Below are positions 47,960-56,668 of a stretch of DNA of 64,000 bases, piece by piece. Position 1 is the stretch's first letter; each line of letters opens with the position of its first letter. The notes below the pieces were generated by a model that was given only the letters and a program-made list of their open reading frames with translations, was not told the origin of the DNA and searched no databases. The stretch is from assembly GCA_026391735.1 (NCBI GenBank), contig JAPLDL010000015.1, forward strand, positions 222,253-286,252. Reading direction: 5' to 3'. Both the position numbers and the translations under genes were made by a program. This stretch comes from Bacteroidota bacterium. Lineage in GTDB: Bacteria > Bacteroidota > Bacteroidia > Bacteroidales > FEN-979.

Positions 47960-49953
47960 TTCGCCTGGTTTTTAAGTTTGTAGAGGAAGTATTCATCATT
48001 ATCATCAATACCGGCCGATTCTACAATATAATATTTGTTCATTGTCATCAAATGCCAGGTTACAAGTTCCGAAGGCTGTTGTATGCCAGCTGCAATCTGT
48101 GGAATTGTTTTTGGTTCTTCCGAAAGGTTTTCCATAATGGATTTCCAGATTTGGGGAAAATCTTTCATACCTCCAGCATCTCCCTCTTGTCCTGATTTCC
48201 CTTTTTCTATATTCAGGTCTACCTGTTGGGAAAATCCATCTATCATCCCTTCGATTTCAGCATTGGTATATTGGGCAATGTCAATGGCGTCGGCAGGGCA
48301 TATTGGGGCACAGATCCCGCAGCCCTTACAAACAGGATCGTTCACCGACGCCACGACTTTGCCGTTAGTTTCAATCTGGAAAATTGCATCGTATTCGCAT
48401 ACTTCCTGGCATTTCCCGCACCAGGTACATGCTTCAGCATCAATACGGGCAACAATGGGCTCAAGCTCCAGCGTGTCTTTGCGTATAATTGCATTGATCT
48501 TTGCCGAAGCTGCCATTGCCGACTGCACCGATTCGGTTATATTTTTAGGTCCCTGGCAACTTCCGCCAAGGAACACCCAGTTGATCACCGTTTCAACCGG
48601 TCGTAGTTTCGGGTGAATTTCATTAAAAAATTTGTCGTTCCCGATGGGGATTTTAAGTTTGTTGGCAATATCCTGGCTGTCATTACGTGGCACCATGCCG
48701 GTGACCAGAACGACCAGGTCGGCATCAAGTTCAAGCTCCCTTTTCTTTGTGAGGGAGTCCTTGATCTTTACATTGACAATATTTTTTCCCTGGACCACTG
48801 AAGGGGGTTCTTTCTCCTGGTACATCAGGAAAGTATCTCCTAACCTTGATGACTTTTCGTACAGTATTTCATTTTTTCCATAAGTGCGGATGTCGCGGTA
48901 CAAATGAAACGCTTTTATTCCCTTGAATTTTTCATGCACCATGATGGAGGAATGGATGGCTGCAGTACAGCAGCTCCTCGAGCAGTATTTATTCTCTCCC
49001 TTGGTCTGCCTCATGCCTACACAATAGATGTATGCAATGGTTTTTACAGGTTTACCCTTATATGAAAGACTGCTGTTTGAGGAATCAACCATCTTTTCAA
49101 ATTCTTTCATGGTGATCACTCTTCCACCTTCGGTGAAACCATATTCTCCCTCCTTGGGGATATAGGATTCATAACCGGTAGTTACAAGGATAGCGCCTGC
49201 AGGGAAGCTCATAACTTCACCGGGCGTACCGTTCACTTTTATATCTACCTTGAAATTTCCTATGCTGCCAGTGACTTTATCCACGGTAGCCGAGGTGAAC
49301 AGGGTGATCTTCGGCAATTTCCGGATCTCTCCAAGAAGTGTATTCACCAGTTCCTGTCCTTTTTGGTTTGTAGGGAATACCGGGCCTTTACCGGCCATTT
49401 GTCCGCCTGCAACCGGCTCTTTCTCCACAAGCACCACCTGGTTGCCCATCCTTGCAAGGTCAATAGAGGCCCGCATTCCGGCAAGCCCGGCGCCAATCAC
49501 GACGACCGACTTTGTGGCTTTAACTTCAATATTTGTGAGAGCTTCGGAACTTGAAACCCTGCGGATTCCTGCCCGGATCAGTCCGGCAGCTTTATAAGAT
49601 GCCTGGTCCGGATGGTCTGAATGGGCCCATGAGCACTGCTCACGCACGTTCACCTGGACGTAATTATAGGGATTTAACCCCGCGCGTTCAGCCACACCAC
49701 GGAAGGTGTGCAGGTGAAGTTTGGGAGAACAGGAAGCCACTACTATGCCATCGAGATGCTTCTCCTGTATGTCTTTGATCATTTCCTTCTGGTTGGAATC
49801 GGCACAGGCAAACATCACATTTTTTGAAACTGCCACGTTCTCTTCCTGGCCCACTATATCGCGAAGCTGCTCAACATCTACATAATCGGAGATATTACCC
49901 CCGCAATGGCAGATGTAAACGCCTATTCTCTGTTTTTTCTGTTTCTCTTCCAT
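47956..49953 (-). CDS. qmoB: QmoB/HdrA-like flavin and Fe-S subunit
   Basis: 665 residues. HdrA layout: N-terminal GVYICHCGGNISDYVDVEQL, FAD motif VVVIGAGLAGMRASIDLARM (about 151-170), a conserved Cys region KYCSRSCCTAAIHSS, then two ferredoxin motifs CTWCGKCQEVC and CKGCGICAPIC. The last 60 residues (KTIPQIAAGIQQPSELVTWH and on) look like a winged helix, an extra domain seen in some HdrA proteins. It should form the soluble part of a Qmo-type complex with its neighbours. Confidence 0.85.
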   Translation of the reverse strand: MEEKQKKQRIGVYICHCGGNISDYVDVEQLRDIVGQEENVAVSKNVMFACADSNQKEMIKDIQEKHLDGIVVASCSPKLHLHTFRGVAERAGLNPYNYVQVNVREQCSWAHSDHPDQASYKAAGLIRAGIRRVSSSEALTNIEVKATKSVVVIGAGLAGMRASIDLARMGNQVVLVEKEPVAGGQMAGKGPVFPTNQKGQELVNTLLGEIRKLPKITLFTSATVDKVTGSIGNFKVDIKVNGTPGEVMSFPAGAILVTTGYESYIPKEGEYGFTEGGRVITMKEFEKMVDSSNSSLSYKGKPVKTIAYIYCVGMRQTKGENKYCSRSCCTAAIHSSIMVHEKFKGIKAFHLYRDIRTYGKNEILYEKSSRLGDTFLMYQEKEPPSVVQGKNIVNVKIKDSLTKKRELELDADLVVLVTGMVPRNDSQDIANKLKIPIGNDKFFNEIHPKLRPVETVINWVFLGGSCQGPKNITESVQSAMAASAKINAIIRKDTLELEPIVARIDAEACTWCGKCQEVCEYDAIFQIETNGKVVASVNDPVCKGCGICAPICPADAIDIAQYTNAEIEGMIDGFSQQVDLNIEKGKSGQEGDAGGMKDFPQIWKSIMENLSEEPKTIPQIAAGIQQPSELVTWHLMTMNKYYIVESAGIDDNDEYFLYKLKNQAK

Positions 49954-49968
49954 TTTTCAATTGTATTT

Positions 49969-49995
49969 GTACATTGTACATGGTACATTGTACAT
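49969..49995. repeat. Tandem 13-bp palindromic repeat between qmoA-like and qmoB-like genes
   Basis: GTACATTGTACAT occurs at 49969-49981 and 49983-49995, one base apart; each contains TGTACA palindromes. It fills most of the 45-base gap between the two genes. It may be a REP-like or translation-tuning element. Confidence 0.5.
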
Positions 49996-49998
49996 TCT

Positions 49999-52746
49999 TT
50001 ATTGCTGATTCAAATAAGCTGCCACCTCGCTCGCTGCTGCGCCTGCTGATAAAATCGAATCGGGAATATCCATTGGCGCTGCTGAAGTGCCGGCTACAAA
50101 AACTCCTTCCACGCTGGTCCTGCTGGGATTCAGCAAGAGGTCGGTCTGTTTGATGTAATTAAACTGGTCAAGAGCAGGGCTACTGTCTTTAAAGGACTTA
50201 AGTACTGCATTCTCGGGCATCATGCCTACCGAGAGAACCACCAGGTCATGGTTCATTTCCTTAACCTGTCCGGTCTCCACATCCTCAATCCTCAGAACTA
50301 CATCTCCCTTGCCGTCTTCCTTGCCTTTGATCCTGGCAACTTTGGCTTTCACCAGGTTAACACCCATTGATTTCGATTGCTGGTAAAATTCCTCGTAACC
50401 CTTGCCAAAAGCACGAATGTCCATATAATAGATGGTGATATCCGCCATCGGCAAGGCTCCCATAAGAAGCTGGGCCTGCTTAAGCGAATACATGCAGCAT
50501 ATCTGTGAACAAATAGGGTTATTGGTTGCTGCAACCGAACAGGAACGGAAGTTTTCAAGGCTTGAATCCCTGGAACCTGTGCACAATACATAGGCAATAT
50601 TTCCCGGTGTTTTCCCGTCACCCGGCCTGAGTACATTATTGTAGGGGCGGGTAGGGGCGATGAGCCGGTCCATCTGCATGGCATCTATTACATTCGGAAG
50701 CTGGTTGAACAAATATTGTGGCTTATATGCCGCGTTGAAAAGATTGAAGCCCGATGCAATGATCACAGAGCTTGCATATGCATTTACAATTTCCTTTTTC
50801 TGGGAAAAGTCTATTGCATAAGCAGGGCAGGCTGTAACACATTGATGGCATTCACGGCAATTGCTGCAATCGAGGCAGCGGTCGGCGCTCTGGTGAACTT
50901 CTTCTTCAGTGAATGTAAATTCAACTTCATTGAAGTCTTTAATTCGTTCTGCAACCGGCCTTACTTTTTCATCCAGTGCAGGTTTCAATTTAATGTCTGG
51001 CCTGGCCAGGATTTTCTTTTTGTCCACTGCAGGAAGTTTATCTCCGAACTCGAAATTTTCCAACTCAAGTCCCTGCAGGTATTTGTCCATATAAAAGGCT
51101 GCACGTTTTCCCTGTCCGGCTGCTTCAATGATCGTGCTTGACCCGCTTACCGAGTCGCCCCCGGCAAAAAGCCATGGAACAGCTGTTTGCAAGGTATTGG
51201 AATCGGTTTTTATCCTGCCGTCCTTTTCCAGTTCAAGTTCTTTACTGAAGGCGGATGTGGTGGGGGAGAGCCCTATGGCTTCAATAACAAAATCAACGTC
51301 CTCGGTATATTCCGAGCCTTGTAATTCTATTGGTTTCCTGCGGCCGCTTGCATCCGGTTCACCCAGGGCCATCTTGATAAGGATAACCTGGCTGATCCTG
51401 CCATCTGCGCCAGCAAATTTTACAGGGTTCCGGAGCAATTCAAAATGTATTCCTTCTTCTTCAGCTTCATGAATTTCGTCTTTCCAGGCAGGCATTTCTT
51501 CCCGGCTGCGGCGGTATATGATTGAGACTATTGATGCTCCCAGCCTCAGCGCGGTGCGGGCCGAATCCATGGCGGTGTTTCCTCCACCGATAACCATCAC
51601 CTTTTTGCCTGTAAGATCGGTCTTTAACCTAATCTTCGATTCCCTTAAGAAATCAAGACAGGAAACAACCCCTTTAAGATCTGAGCCGGGGATGTTCATC
51701 TTGCTGGTTTTATGCGTTCCAACTGCAACAAACACTGCATCATAGTTCTGTTCTTTGATCTTGTGCAGGCTGCCTACAGGATGGTTGCATTCTATTTCAA
51801 CACCTAAGGAGGTGATGTTTTCAATATCGCGGTCCACAACGGTGTTTGGAAGACGGTAAGCCGGAAGGGTAAGTTTTAACATGCCACCGGCTTCAGGGGC
51901 TGCTTCAAAAATCTTCACTTTATGGCCGGCCAATGCCAGGTGGTAAGCTGCGGTGAGGCCTGCAGGACCTGAACCCACTATGGCAATTTTCTTGCCGCTG
52001 TTCTTTTCGATAAGTCTTGGGGGAGATTCGGGGTATTTTAAATAAAAATCTTCTGCAAAAAATCTTTTTATCCTGCGGATGTCGACCGTGGCTTCGAGAC
52101 TGGCGCGGGTGCATTCCCCCTGGCAGGGTGAATAACAGGCCCGTCCCAGGCTTCCGGGAATAGGAATGTCTTCCATGTGCAGATGCATTGCCTCTTCGTA
52201 CTGACCATTGCGCACCAGCGAAATATACCCATATGGTTTTACTCCACCAGGGCAGGCTGCGATACACGGAGCCGATGTGTCCTGCCGCTCAATAACAGCA
52301 ATCCTTGGATTAGCAAGGCTGAAGGGTATATAAGCCACTTTACGGCCTGCAAGATGGGCATTGTATTCATCGGAACGAACTTCAGGGCATGCCATTTCAC
52401 ATTCCTGGCAGCCGGTGCAGGCTTCAGGCTTCACATACCTGGGATTTTTATTGATCTCAAGATGAAAGCCTTTTTCATTCCGTTTTATACTGTCAATTTC
52501 GGAATTCAATAACAAGGTAATGTTTGAATGCCTTGCCGTTTCCGACATTTTCGGTGTAGTGATACATGCTGCACAGTCCAGGGTCGGAAATACCTTGCTC
52601 AGCTGTATCATCTTGCCTCCAATGGATAAACCTTTCTCGACAAGCAATACTTTATAATCCATGTTGGCAAGGGATAAAGCTGCTTCCTGCCCTGCAATGC
52701 CACCCCCGATGACCATTACATCGTACTTTTTTTCTTCTGTTCTCAT
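49999..52746 (-). CDS. QmoA/HdrA-like protein with inserted GltD-like NAD(P)H module
   Basis: 915 residues, far longer than QmoA (about 400). Residues 1-150 are the HdrA N-terminus (VMVIGGGIAGQEAALSLANM; LDCAACITTPKMSE; CTGCQECEMAC). Residues 155-600 form a GltD/NfnB-type module: CYSPCQGECTR cluster, IAIVGSGPAGLTAAYHLA, VMVIGGGNTAMDSARTALRL. Then CLDCSNCRECHQCVTAC and the HdrA C-terminus with CSVAATNNPICSQICCMYSL follow. The insert would let the complex use NAD(P)H and possibly bifurcate electrons. It overlaps mvhD by 4 bases. Confidence 0.85.
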   Translation of the reverse strand: MRTEEKKYDVMVIGGGIAGQEAALSLANMDYKVLLVEKGLSIGGKMIQLSKVFPTLDCAACITTPKMSETARHSNITLLLNSEIDSIKRNEKGFHLEINKNPRYVKPEACTGCQECEMACPEVRSDEYNAHLAGRKVAYIPFSLANPRIAVIERQDTSAPCIAACPGGVKPYGYISLVRNGQYEEAMHLHMEDIPIPGSLGRACYSPCQGECTRASLEATVDIRRIKRFFAEDFYLKYPESPPRLIEKNSGKKIAIVGSGPAGLTAAYHLALAGHKVKIFEAAPEAGGMLKLTLPAYRLPNTVVDRDIENITSLGVEIECNHPVGSLHKIKEQNYDAVFVAVGTHKTSKMNIPGSDLKGVVSCLDFLRESKIRLKTDLTGKKVMVIGGGNTAMDSARTALRLGASIVSIIYRRSREEMPAWKDEIHEAEEEGIHFELLRNPVKFAGADGRISQVILIKMALGEPDASGRRKPIELQGSEYTEDVDFVIEAIGLSPTTSAFSKELELEKDGRIKTDSNTLQTAVPWLFAGGDSVSGSSTIIEAAGQGKRAAFYMDKYLQGLELENFEFGDKLPAVDKKKILARPDIKLKPALDEKVRPVAERIKDFNEVEFTFTEEEVHQSADRCLDCSNCRECHQCVTACPAYAIDFSQKKEIVNAYASSVIIASGFNLFNAAYKPQYLFNQLPNVIDAMQMDRLIAPTRPYNNVLRPGDGKTPGNIAYVLCTGSRDSSLENFRSCSVAATNNPICSQICCMYSLKQAQLLMGALPMADITIYYMDIRAFGKGYEEFYQQSKSMGVNLVKAKVARIKGKEDGKGDVVLRIEDVETGQVKEMNHDLVVLSVGMMPENAVLKSFKDSSPALDQFNYIKQTDLLLNPSRTSVEGVFVAGTSAAPMDIPDSILSAGAAASEVAAYLNQQ

Positions 52747-53138
52747 GAAAGTTCAGCTAAGATTTTTGTAAAATTGGCCATATGGCTGGCAAAGGGTTCT
52801 GCACATACCGAACAGATAGCCGCCATCCTGATCCGTTTTGGGCTTATTCCTTTTTCAGTCATTTGCTTCTGGCATTCTTCTATGATCTTATTGGTAAACT
52901 CAGGGCAACGTGAACTGTAAGAGCATTCATGTCCGTCGGCAGCGATGAACACACCGTCGAAGCCCTGTTCAAATGCACGCATGACCCAGCGGGGCTTGAT
53001 ACCCGATGAACATGGGAGACTTATTGTGTATACCGTTGGCGAATAATGGATTTTCCTTAACCCGGCCTGGTCAATTCCGGGATCGGAGATCTTATCGGTA
53101 GAGAATACCAGGATCCTGGGCGATTTTTTTGTTTCCAT
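52743..53138 (-). CDS. mvhD: MvhD/FrhD-like electron-transfer subunit
   Basis: 131 residues with the MvhD pattern: KIHYSPTVYTISLPCSSGIK, RAFEQGFDGVFIAADGHECS and MAAICSVCAEPFASHMANF. MvhD carries a 2Fe-2S cluster and links an electron donor to HdrA. Here no hydrogenase is near; the adjacent HdrA-GltD fusion suggests NAD(P)H as the source. First gene of the qmo-like block, preceded by a structured leader. Confidence 0.85.
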   Translation of the reverse strand: METKKSPRILVFSTDKISDPGIDQAGLRKIHYSPTVYTISLPCSSGIKPRWVMRAFEQGFDGVFIAADGHECSYSSRCPEFTNKIIEECQKQMTEKGISPKRIRMAAICSVCAEPFASHMANFTKILAELS

Positions 53139-53163
53139 GTTTGTCTTGATTAGGTAAACCTGT

Positions 53164-53237
53164 CCCCGGAAGACCTTTGATCGGTCTTCAAATCAGTGTG
53201 TTGAATCGTAAGTGTAGTCGGAATGGTTCTTCCGGGG
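53164..53237 (-). ncRNA. Structured leader between tusA and mvhD
   Basis: GAAGACC (53169-53175) pairs with GGTCTTC (53183-53189) across 7 bases. In addition CCCCGGAAGA (53164-53173) is the exact complement of TCTTCCGGGG (53228-53237). In the minus-strand transcript the two helices share one arm, so they either nest (outer CCCCG/CGGGG with inner hairpin) or exclude each other. No U tract follows. It may set the ratio of tusA to qmo-like expression or act as an RNA switch. Confidence 0.4.
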
Positions 53238-53244
53238 CTGTGGT

Positions 53245-53496
53245 TTAAGCTTTCTTCAAAAATAACCGTGTATAGCTGTCTTCTTCAACAATTCCCAAAA
53301 ATTCATGGGTCATTTTATTACACCATTTAGGAATGTCATTCTTGGTTCCTTCATCCGAAGAGTAGATCTCCATGATTTCTCCTGATTCAATCTCTCCTAT
53401 GGCTTTCTTTGCAGCTAATAATGGGCCCGGACAAGCAGTTCCGCGGGCATCAACGATTGTGTTCGATTTGATTTTTTTGAGTTCTTCTGTGCTCAT
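53245..53496 (-). CDS. tusA: TusA sulfur-carrier protein
   Basis: 83 residues. The active-site motif ACPGPLLAAKKAIGEI (Cys22 in CPGP) takes a persulfide, and GEIMEIYSSDEGTKNDIPKW completes the TusA fold. It lies 22 bases after the DsrE gene. In sulfur-metabolising microbes TusA relays sulfur from desulfurases or rhodaneses to DsrEFH and DsrC, all of whose counterparts are here. Confidence 0.92.
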   Translation of the reverse strand: MSTEELKKIKSNTIVDARGTACPGPLLAAKKAIGEIESGEIMEIYSSDEGTKNDIPKWCNKMTHEFLGIVEEDSYTRLFLKKA

Positions 53497-53518
53497 TGTA
53501 TTATCTCCTGTTTGTTAA

Positions 53519-54064
53519 TTATATGAATAATTGAATTTTACTTTCTGCTGCATCGGTGAGGAAGGTGGCTACTCCGCAAATGGTCATGTTTGGATAATCA
53601 ATCATCTCTTCCTTTTTAAATCCCATCAGGTTCATCGACATTTCGCAAATATTGATTTCAATGCCTAATTCGCCGGCTGTCTTCAGCATCTCTTCGATGG
53701 ATGCTACCTTGTGTTTCTTCATAATCCCTTTGATCATGGCGGTACCCATACCCCCCATGTTCATGTTTGAAAGTTTCAGTTTGGGACTTCCTTTCGGAAG
53801 CATCATGCCAAACATTTTTTCGATGAAGTTTTTGCCTTTCCCGGTTTTTGCCGGGTCACGCAAGGCTGAGATTGCCCAGAAAGTAAAGAAAAGTTTCACC
53901 TTCATGTCAAATGCGGCTGCCCCTGTAGCGATAATCATAGCAGCAAGGATCTTGTCCATGTCGCCTGAGAAGACGACCATGGAAAGCTGGTCTTTAGTGC
54001 CTTCTTTGAGTTGGTTTACTTGCTTTTTTAAATCAGCGATCTGATTCTCGAGTTCTGTGCCCAT
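53519..54064 (-). CDS. DsrE/DsrE2-like sulfur-carrier protein
   Basis: 181 residues. An N-terminal coiled-coil-like 20 residues, then the DsrE fold: LSMVVFSGDMDKILAAMIIA, AFDMKVKLFFTFWAISALRD, and two conserved cysteines in INICEMSMNLMGFKKE and MTICGVATFLTDAAES. This is the DsrE2/DUF1641-neighbour type of peroxiredoxin-like sulfur carrier. First gene of a two-gene unit with tusA; its promoter carries both the shared redox operator and the Crp/Fnr-type palindrome. Confidence 0.85.
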   Translation of the reverse strand: MGTELENQIADLKKQVNQLKEGTKDQLSMVVFSGDMDKILAAMIIATGAAAFDMKVKLFFTFWAISALRDPAKTGKGKNFIEKMFGMMLPKGSPKLKLSNMNMGGMGTAMIKGIMKKHKVASIEEMLKTAGELGIEINICEMSMNLMGFKKEEMIDYPNMTICGVATFLTDAAESKIQLFI

Positions 54065-54107
54065 AGAATTTTTGTTAGATGTAAAAATGTAGATAAATAG
54101 ATGTGTA

Positions 54108-54155
54108 CAAAGGTAAAAGCCGGCCTAATATTAAAGCGCTTAAATCTCAGTAAAT
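54108..54155 (-). promoter_or_regulatory. dsrE-tusA promoter with shared redox operator (site E)
   Basis: TACCTTTG (54115-54108, minus) is the -7 box; 18 bases upstream lies AAAGCGCTTAAATCTCAGT (54133-54151), the shared operator with two changes from the others. Same orientation as sites C and D. Confidence 0.6.
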
Positions 54156-54159
54156 ATAT

Positions 54160-54195
54160 CTCAGGTTCGTGTGATATATATCACACGAACCTGAG
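54160..54195. promoter_or_regulatory. 36-bp perfect palindrome with Crp/Fnr-type core
   Basis: The arms CTCAGGTTCGTGTGATAT and ATATCACACGAACCTGAG are exact reverse complements with no loop. The centre, TGTGATATATATCACA (54170-54185), is the TGTGA-N6-TCACA consensus of Crp/Fnr/HcpR regulators. It lies between the cysteine desulfurase gene and the dsrE promoter, about 76 bases from the expected start site. It could also fold as a transcript hairpin. Confidence 0.65.
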
Positions 54196-54213
54196 GATTG
54201 AGTATATAATGGT

Positions 54214-55374
54214 CTATTTCCTTATTGAGGCAATCTCTGTTATTGCATTCACCGCTGCATCGATATGTTCCACGGTATTGAAAGGCCCGATGCTTAATCT
54301 AACGGTGCCGTGGATCTTGTCGGTTCCTAAGACTTCATGAACGAGTGGAGCGCACTGCAGGCCGGTGCGGCAGGCAATGTTGTAGTCCACGTCGAGCATG
54401 GTGCCTACATCACCCGAATCAAATCCTTTAATGTTCAGGCTTAAAACTGGATTTTTATGTATACTATTTTGAGCGCAATAGGTGGTTACATTATCCAGCC
54501 TTTGCACACCTTTTCTAAGTCGGTCCCAGAGCATGATTTCCTGGTTATGCAGGTTATCGATTCCCCGCTCAATTATCCATTTCACACCTGCATTCAGTCC
54601 TGCAATTCCAACCAGGTTGAGAGTCCCGCATTCAAGATGATAAGGATATTCCTCCAGGTGGGTTCTTTGTGCTGAGCGAACCCCGGTACCTCCAAAGCGT
54701 GTAAGCTTCACCGGAACACCATCCATCACGTAAGAACCGCCTATGCCAGTTGGCCCCATGAGACATTTATGACCGGTGAAGACAAACACGTCAATATTCA
54801 TTTTTTTCATATCGATTGGAACTGCCCCTGCACTCTGGCTGCCATCAACGACTAAGTAAATACCTGCTTCCTTGCATATTCTTCCTATTTCTTCGACAGG
54901 CTGGATGGTCCCTATGACATTTGAACAATGATTTATTACTGCAAATTTTGTGTTACTGCGGATGGCTTTACGTATATCCTCAGGGTCTACGTAACCTTGT
55001 GAATCAAATGACACATGGGTAACCTCAATTCGATTATCCTGTTCAAGATGATATAATGGTCTTAGAACAGAATTATGTTCCAGCTTTGTTGTAATCACAT
55101 GATCGCCCTGCTCAGCCAGCCCCTGTATGATCATATTAAGAGAGTCACTGGCATTGTAACTGAATGTTAAGCGGTTGTAATCGCCTCCGTTAAAGAGTTC
55201 TGTGAGCATTTTGCGGGTTGCCATGATCACTTCTTCCGTCTCAAGGGCTGCATCAAAACCTGAACGCCCTGGATTCACGCCATGTTCACGATAAAAGTCA
55301 CACATGAAGGTATATACCACTTCGGGCTTGGGAAAGGTTGTGGCAGAATTGTCGAAATAGATCAGTTTGCTCAT
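54214..55374 (-). CDS. Cysteine desulfurase (class V aminotransferase)
   Basis: 386 residues from the ATG at 55374, 7 bases after the DsrK-like stop. PLP features: YFDNSATTFPKP at the start, DGSQSAGAVPIDMKKMNIDV and FTGHKCLMGPTGIGG with the PLP Lys; the catalytic Cys is in RTGLQCAPLVHEVLG. It resembles desulfurases of the selenocysteine-lyase/CsdB type. It would load sulfur from cysteine onto TusA or DsrE. The upstream frame to 55404 overlaps the preceding gene and is not preferred. Confidence 0.85.
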   Translation of the reverse strand: MSKLIYFDNSATTFPKPEVVYTFMCDFYREHGVNPGRSGFDAALETEEVIMATRKMLTELFNGGDYNRLTFSYNASDSLNMIIQGLAEQGDHVITTKLEHNSVLRPLYHLEQDNRIEVTHVSFDSQGYVDPEDIRKAIRSNTKFAVINHCSNVIGTIQPVEEIGRICKEAGIYLVVDGSQSAGAVPIDMKKMNIDVFVFTGHKCLMGPTGIGGSYVMDGVPVKLTRFGGTGVRSAQRTHLEEYPYHLECGTLNLVGIAGLNAGVKWIIERGIDNLHNQEIMLWDRLRKGVQRLDNVTTYCAQNSIHKNPVLSLNIKGFDSGDVGTMLDVDYNIACRTGLQCAPLVHEVLGTDKIHGTVRLSIGPFNTVEHIDAAVNAITEIASIRK

Positions 55375-55381
55375 AGAATAA

Positions 55382-56665
55382 TTATAAGATGATGGCGTCA
55401 GCAACGAGCTCTGCCATTGTTTTTACCTGTAAATTCAGTTTAAATGAAAAATTGATCTGGGTTAACTGGTCCACGCAGTTATGGCAGGGTGATACGACGA
55501 TCTTAGCTCCGGTTTTCCTTATTTGATCTGCTTTAACTTCAGCAGTCTTCATCCTGCGTTCATTGTATTCACTCATGGCAAGTTGTCCACCCCCTCCACC
55601 GCAACAATAGTTGTCGATCCCATGGGGTGTCATTTCCCTGAAATCTTCTATAAATTCATTCAGAATATATCTTTGTTCCATGCATATTCCACCACTTCTT
55701 ACAAGGTTGCAAGGGTCATGCAGGGTAACAGCTTCTTTGAATTTTTCCTTATCCAGCTTGATCTTCCCCTCACGGAGGTAATCTGCAATAATTTCTACGG
55801 ATGTTTTTACTTTGAAAGGAAACGCTTGCTTTAGATAATTAGGGGATTCCCACCTAAGGGCTCTTGATCCGTGCCCACATTCGGCAAGTACCAATGTCGA
55901 TGTGCCCAGTTTGTCCATCTCATCCCACATCCGTTTTGCAATAAGCCGGGCTTCATCCATATTCCCTGAGAAGTAGGCATAGTTGGTGATGTCATACATA
56001 TTGGATGAAAGAGTCCAGCTTTCACCGGCTGCATAAAAGATCTTTGCCATGGCCGAAATGGAAAGCGGGAAAAACTTGGGCTCTCTTGGATTAAGAGTGT
56101 ACATCACTTTCTTCCCTTTCACATCAATTGGGATTTGAGCTTCTTTTGTATTTAGTTCATCGGCCAATTCATCTTCCATCCATTTAATCGTATCCACAAA
56201 TTCCTGGGTGGGGATACCCATATTATTGCCGGTTTCAACGGCTGCTTTTACAGTCGACTGAAGGGAAGCGGGAACCATTCCCATTTCAGAAAGTAAGGTC
56301 CGGCCCATCTTTACCAGGTAGGCTATATCGACTCCTATGGAACAATGCATGGTGCACCTGCCGCACATAGTGCAGGCACCGAAAAGCAAATCCACCATTT
56401 CATTTGCTGTATCTTCATTGAGATCCCTTGCACTCACCAGTGCAGGCATGTACTTTCCTGCGAATGTATAGTACCTGCGGTAAACGGAAGCAACAAGATC
56501 GACTTTTCGTGCCGGGGTAAAGCGGTCATCGCCGGTGGCTTTGTAATAAATACAACTTTCGGCGCATAATCCGCAGTGAACACAGCTGTTAAGGTGGGTG
56601 ATGAGTTTTGCGCCTCCCCCGTTTTCAAAAACTTTAAGCCCTTTATCAATGACAGTTTTTTCCAT
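55382..56665 (-). CDS. dsrK: DsrK-like heterodisulfide reductase subunit
   Basis: 427 residues. Two ferredoxin motifs (CVHCGLCAESC, CTMCGRCTMHC) and two CCG-type cysteine sets: HDPCNLVRSGG and NYCCGGGGGQ, then SPCHNCVDQ. This is the HdrD/DsrK/TmcB layout with the noncubane cluster that reduces disulfides or trisulfides. It follows the membrane subunit by 3 bases. In sulfate reducers DsrK reduces DsrC-trisulfide; a DsrC with both cysteines is encoded next door. Confidence 0.87.
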   Translation of the reverse strand: MEKTVIDKGLKVFENGGGAKLITHLNSCVHCGLCAESCIYYKATGDDRFTPARKVDLVASVYRRYYTFAGKYMPALVSARDLNEDTANEMVDLLFGACTMCGRCTMHCSIGVDIAYLVKMGRTLLSEMGMVPASLQSTVKAAVETGNNMGIPTQEFVDTIKWMEDELADELNTKEAQIPIDVKGKKVMYTLNPREPKFFPLSISAMAKIFYAAGESWTLSSNMYDITNYAYFSGNMDEARLIAKRMWDEMDKLGTSTLVLAECGHGSRALRWESPNYLKQAFPFKVKTSVEIIADYLREGKIKLDKEKFKEAVTLHDPCNLVRSGGICMEQRYILNEFIEDFREMTPHGIDNYCCGGGGGQLAMSEYNERRMKTAEVKADQIRKTGAKIVVSPCHNCVDQLTQINFSFKLNLQVKTMAELVADAIIL

Positions 56666-56668
56666 GGC

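Noticed and set aside
54160..54195. Perfect palindrome as an ordinary intrinsic terminator
   Set aside because: There is no loop and no U tract on either strand, and the core matches a known regulator consensus that recurs at 59652.
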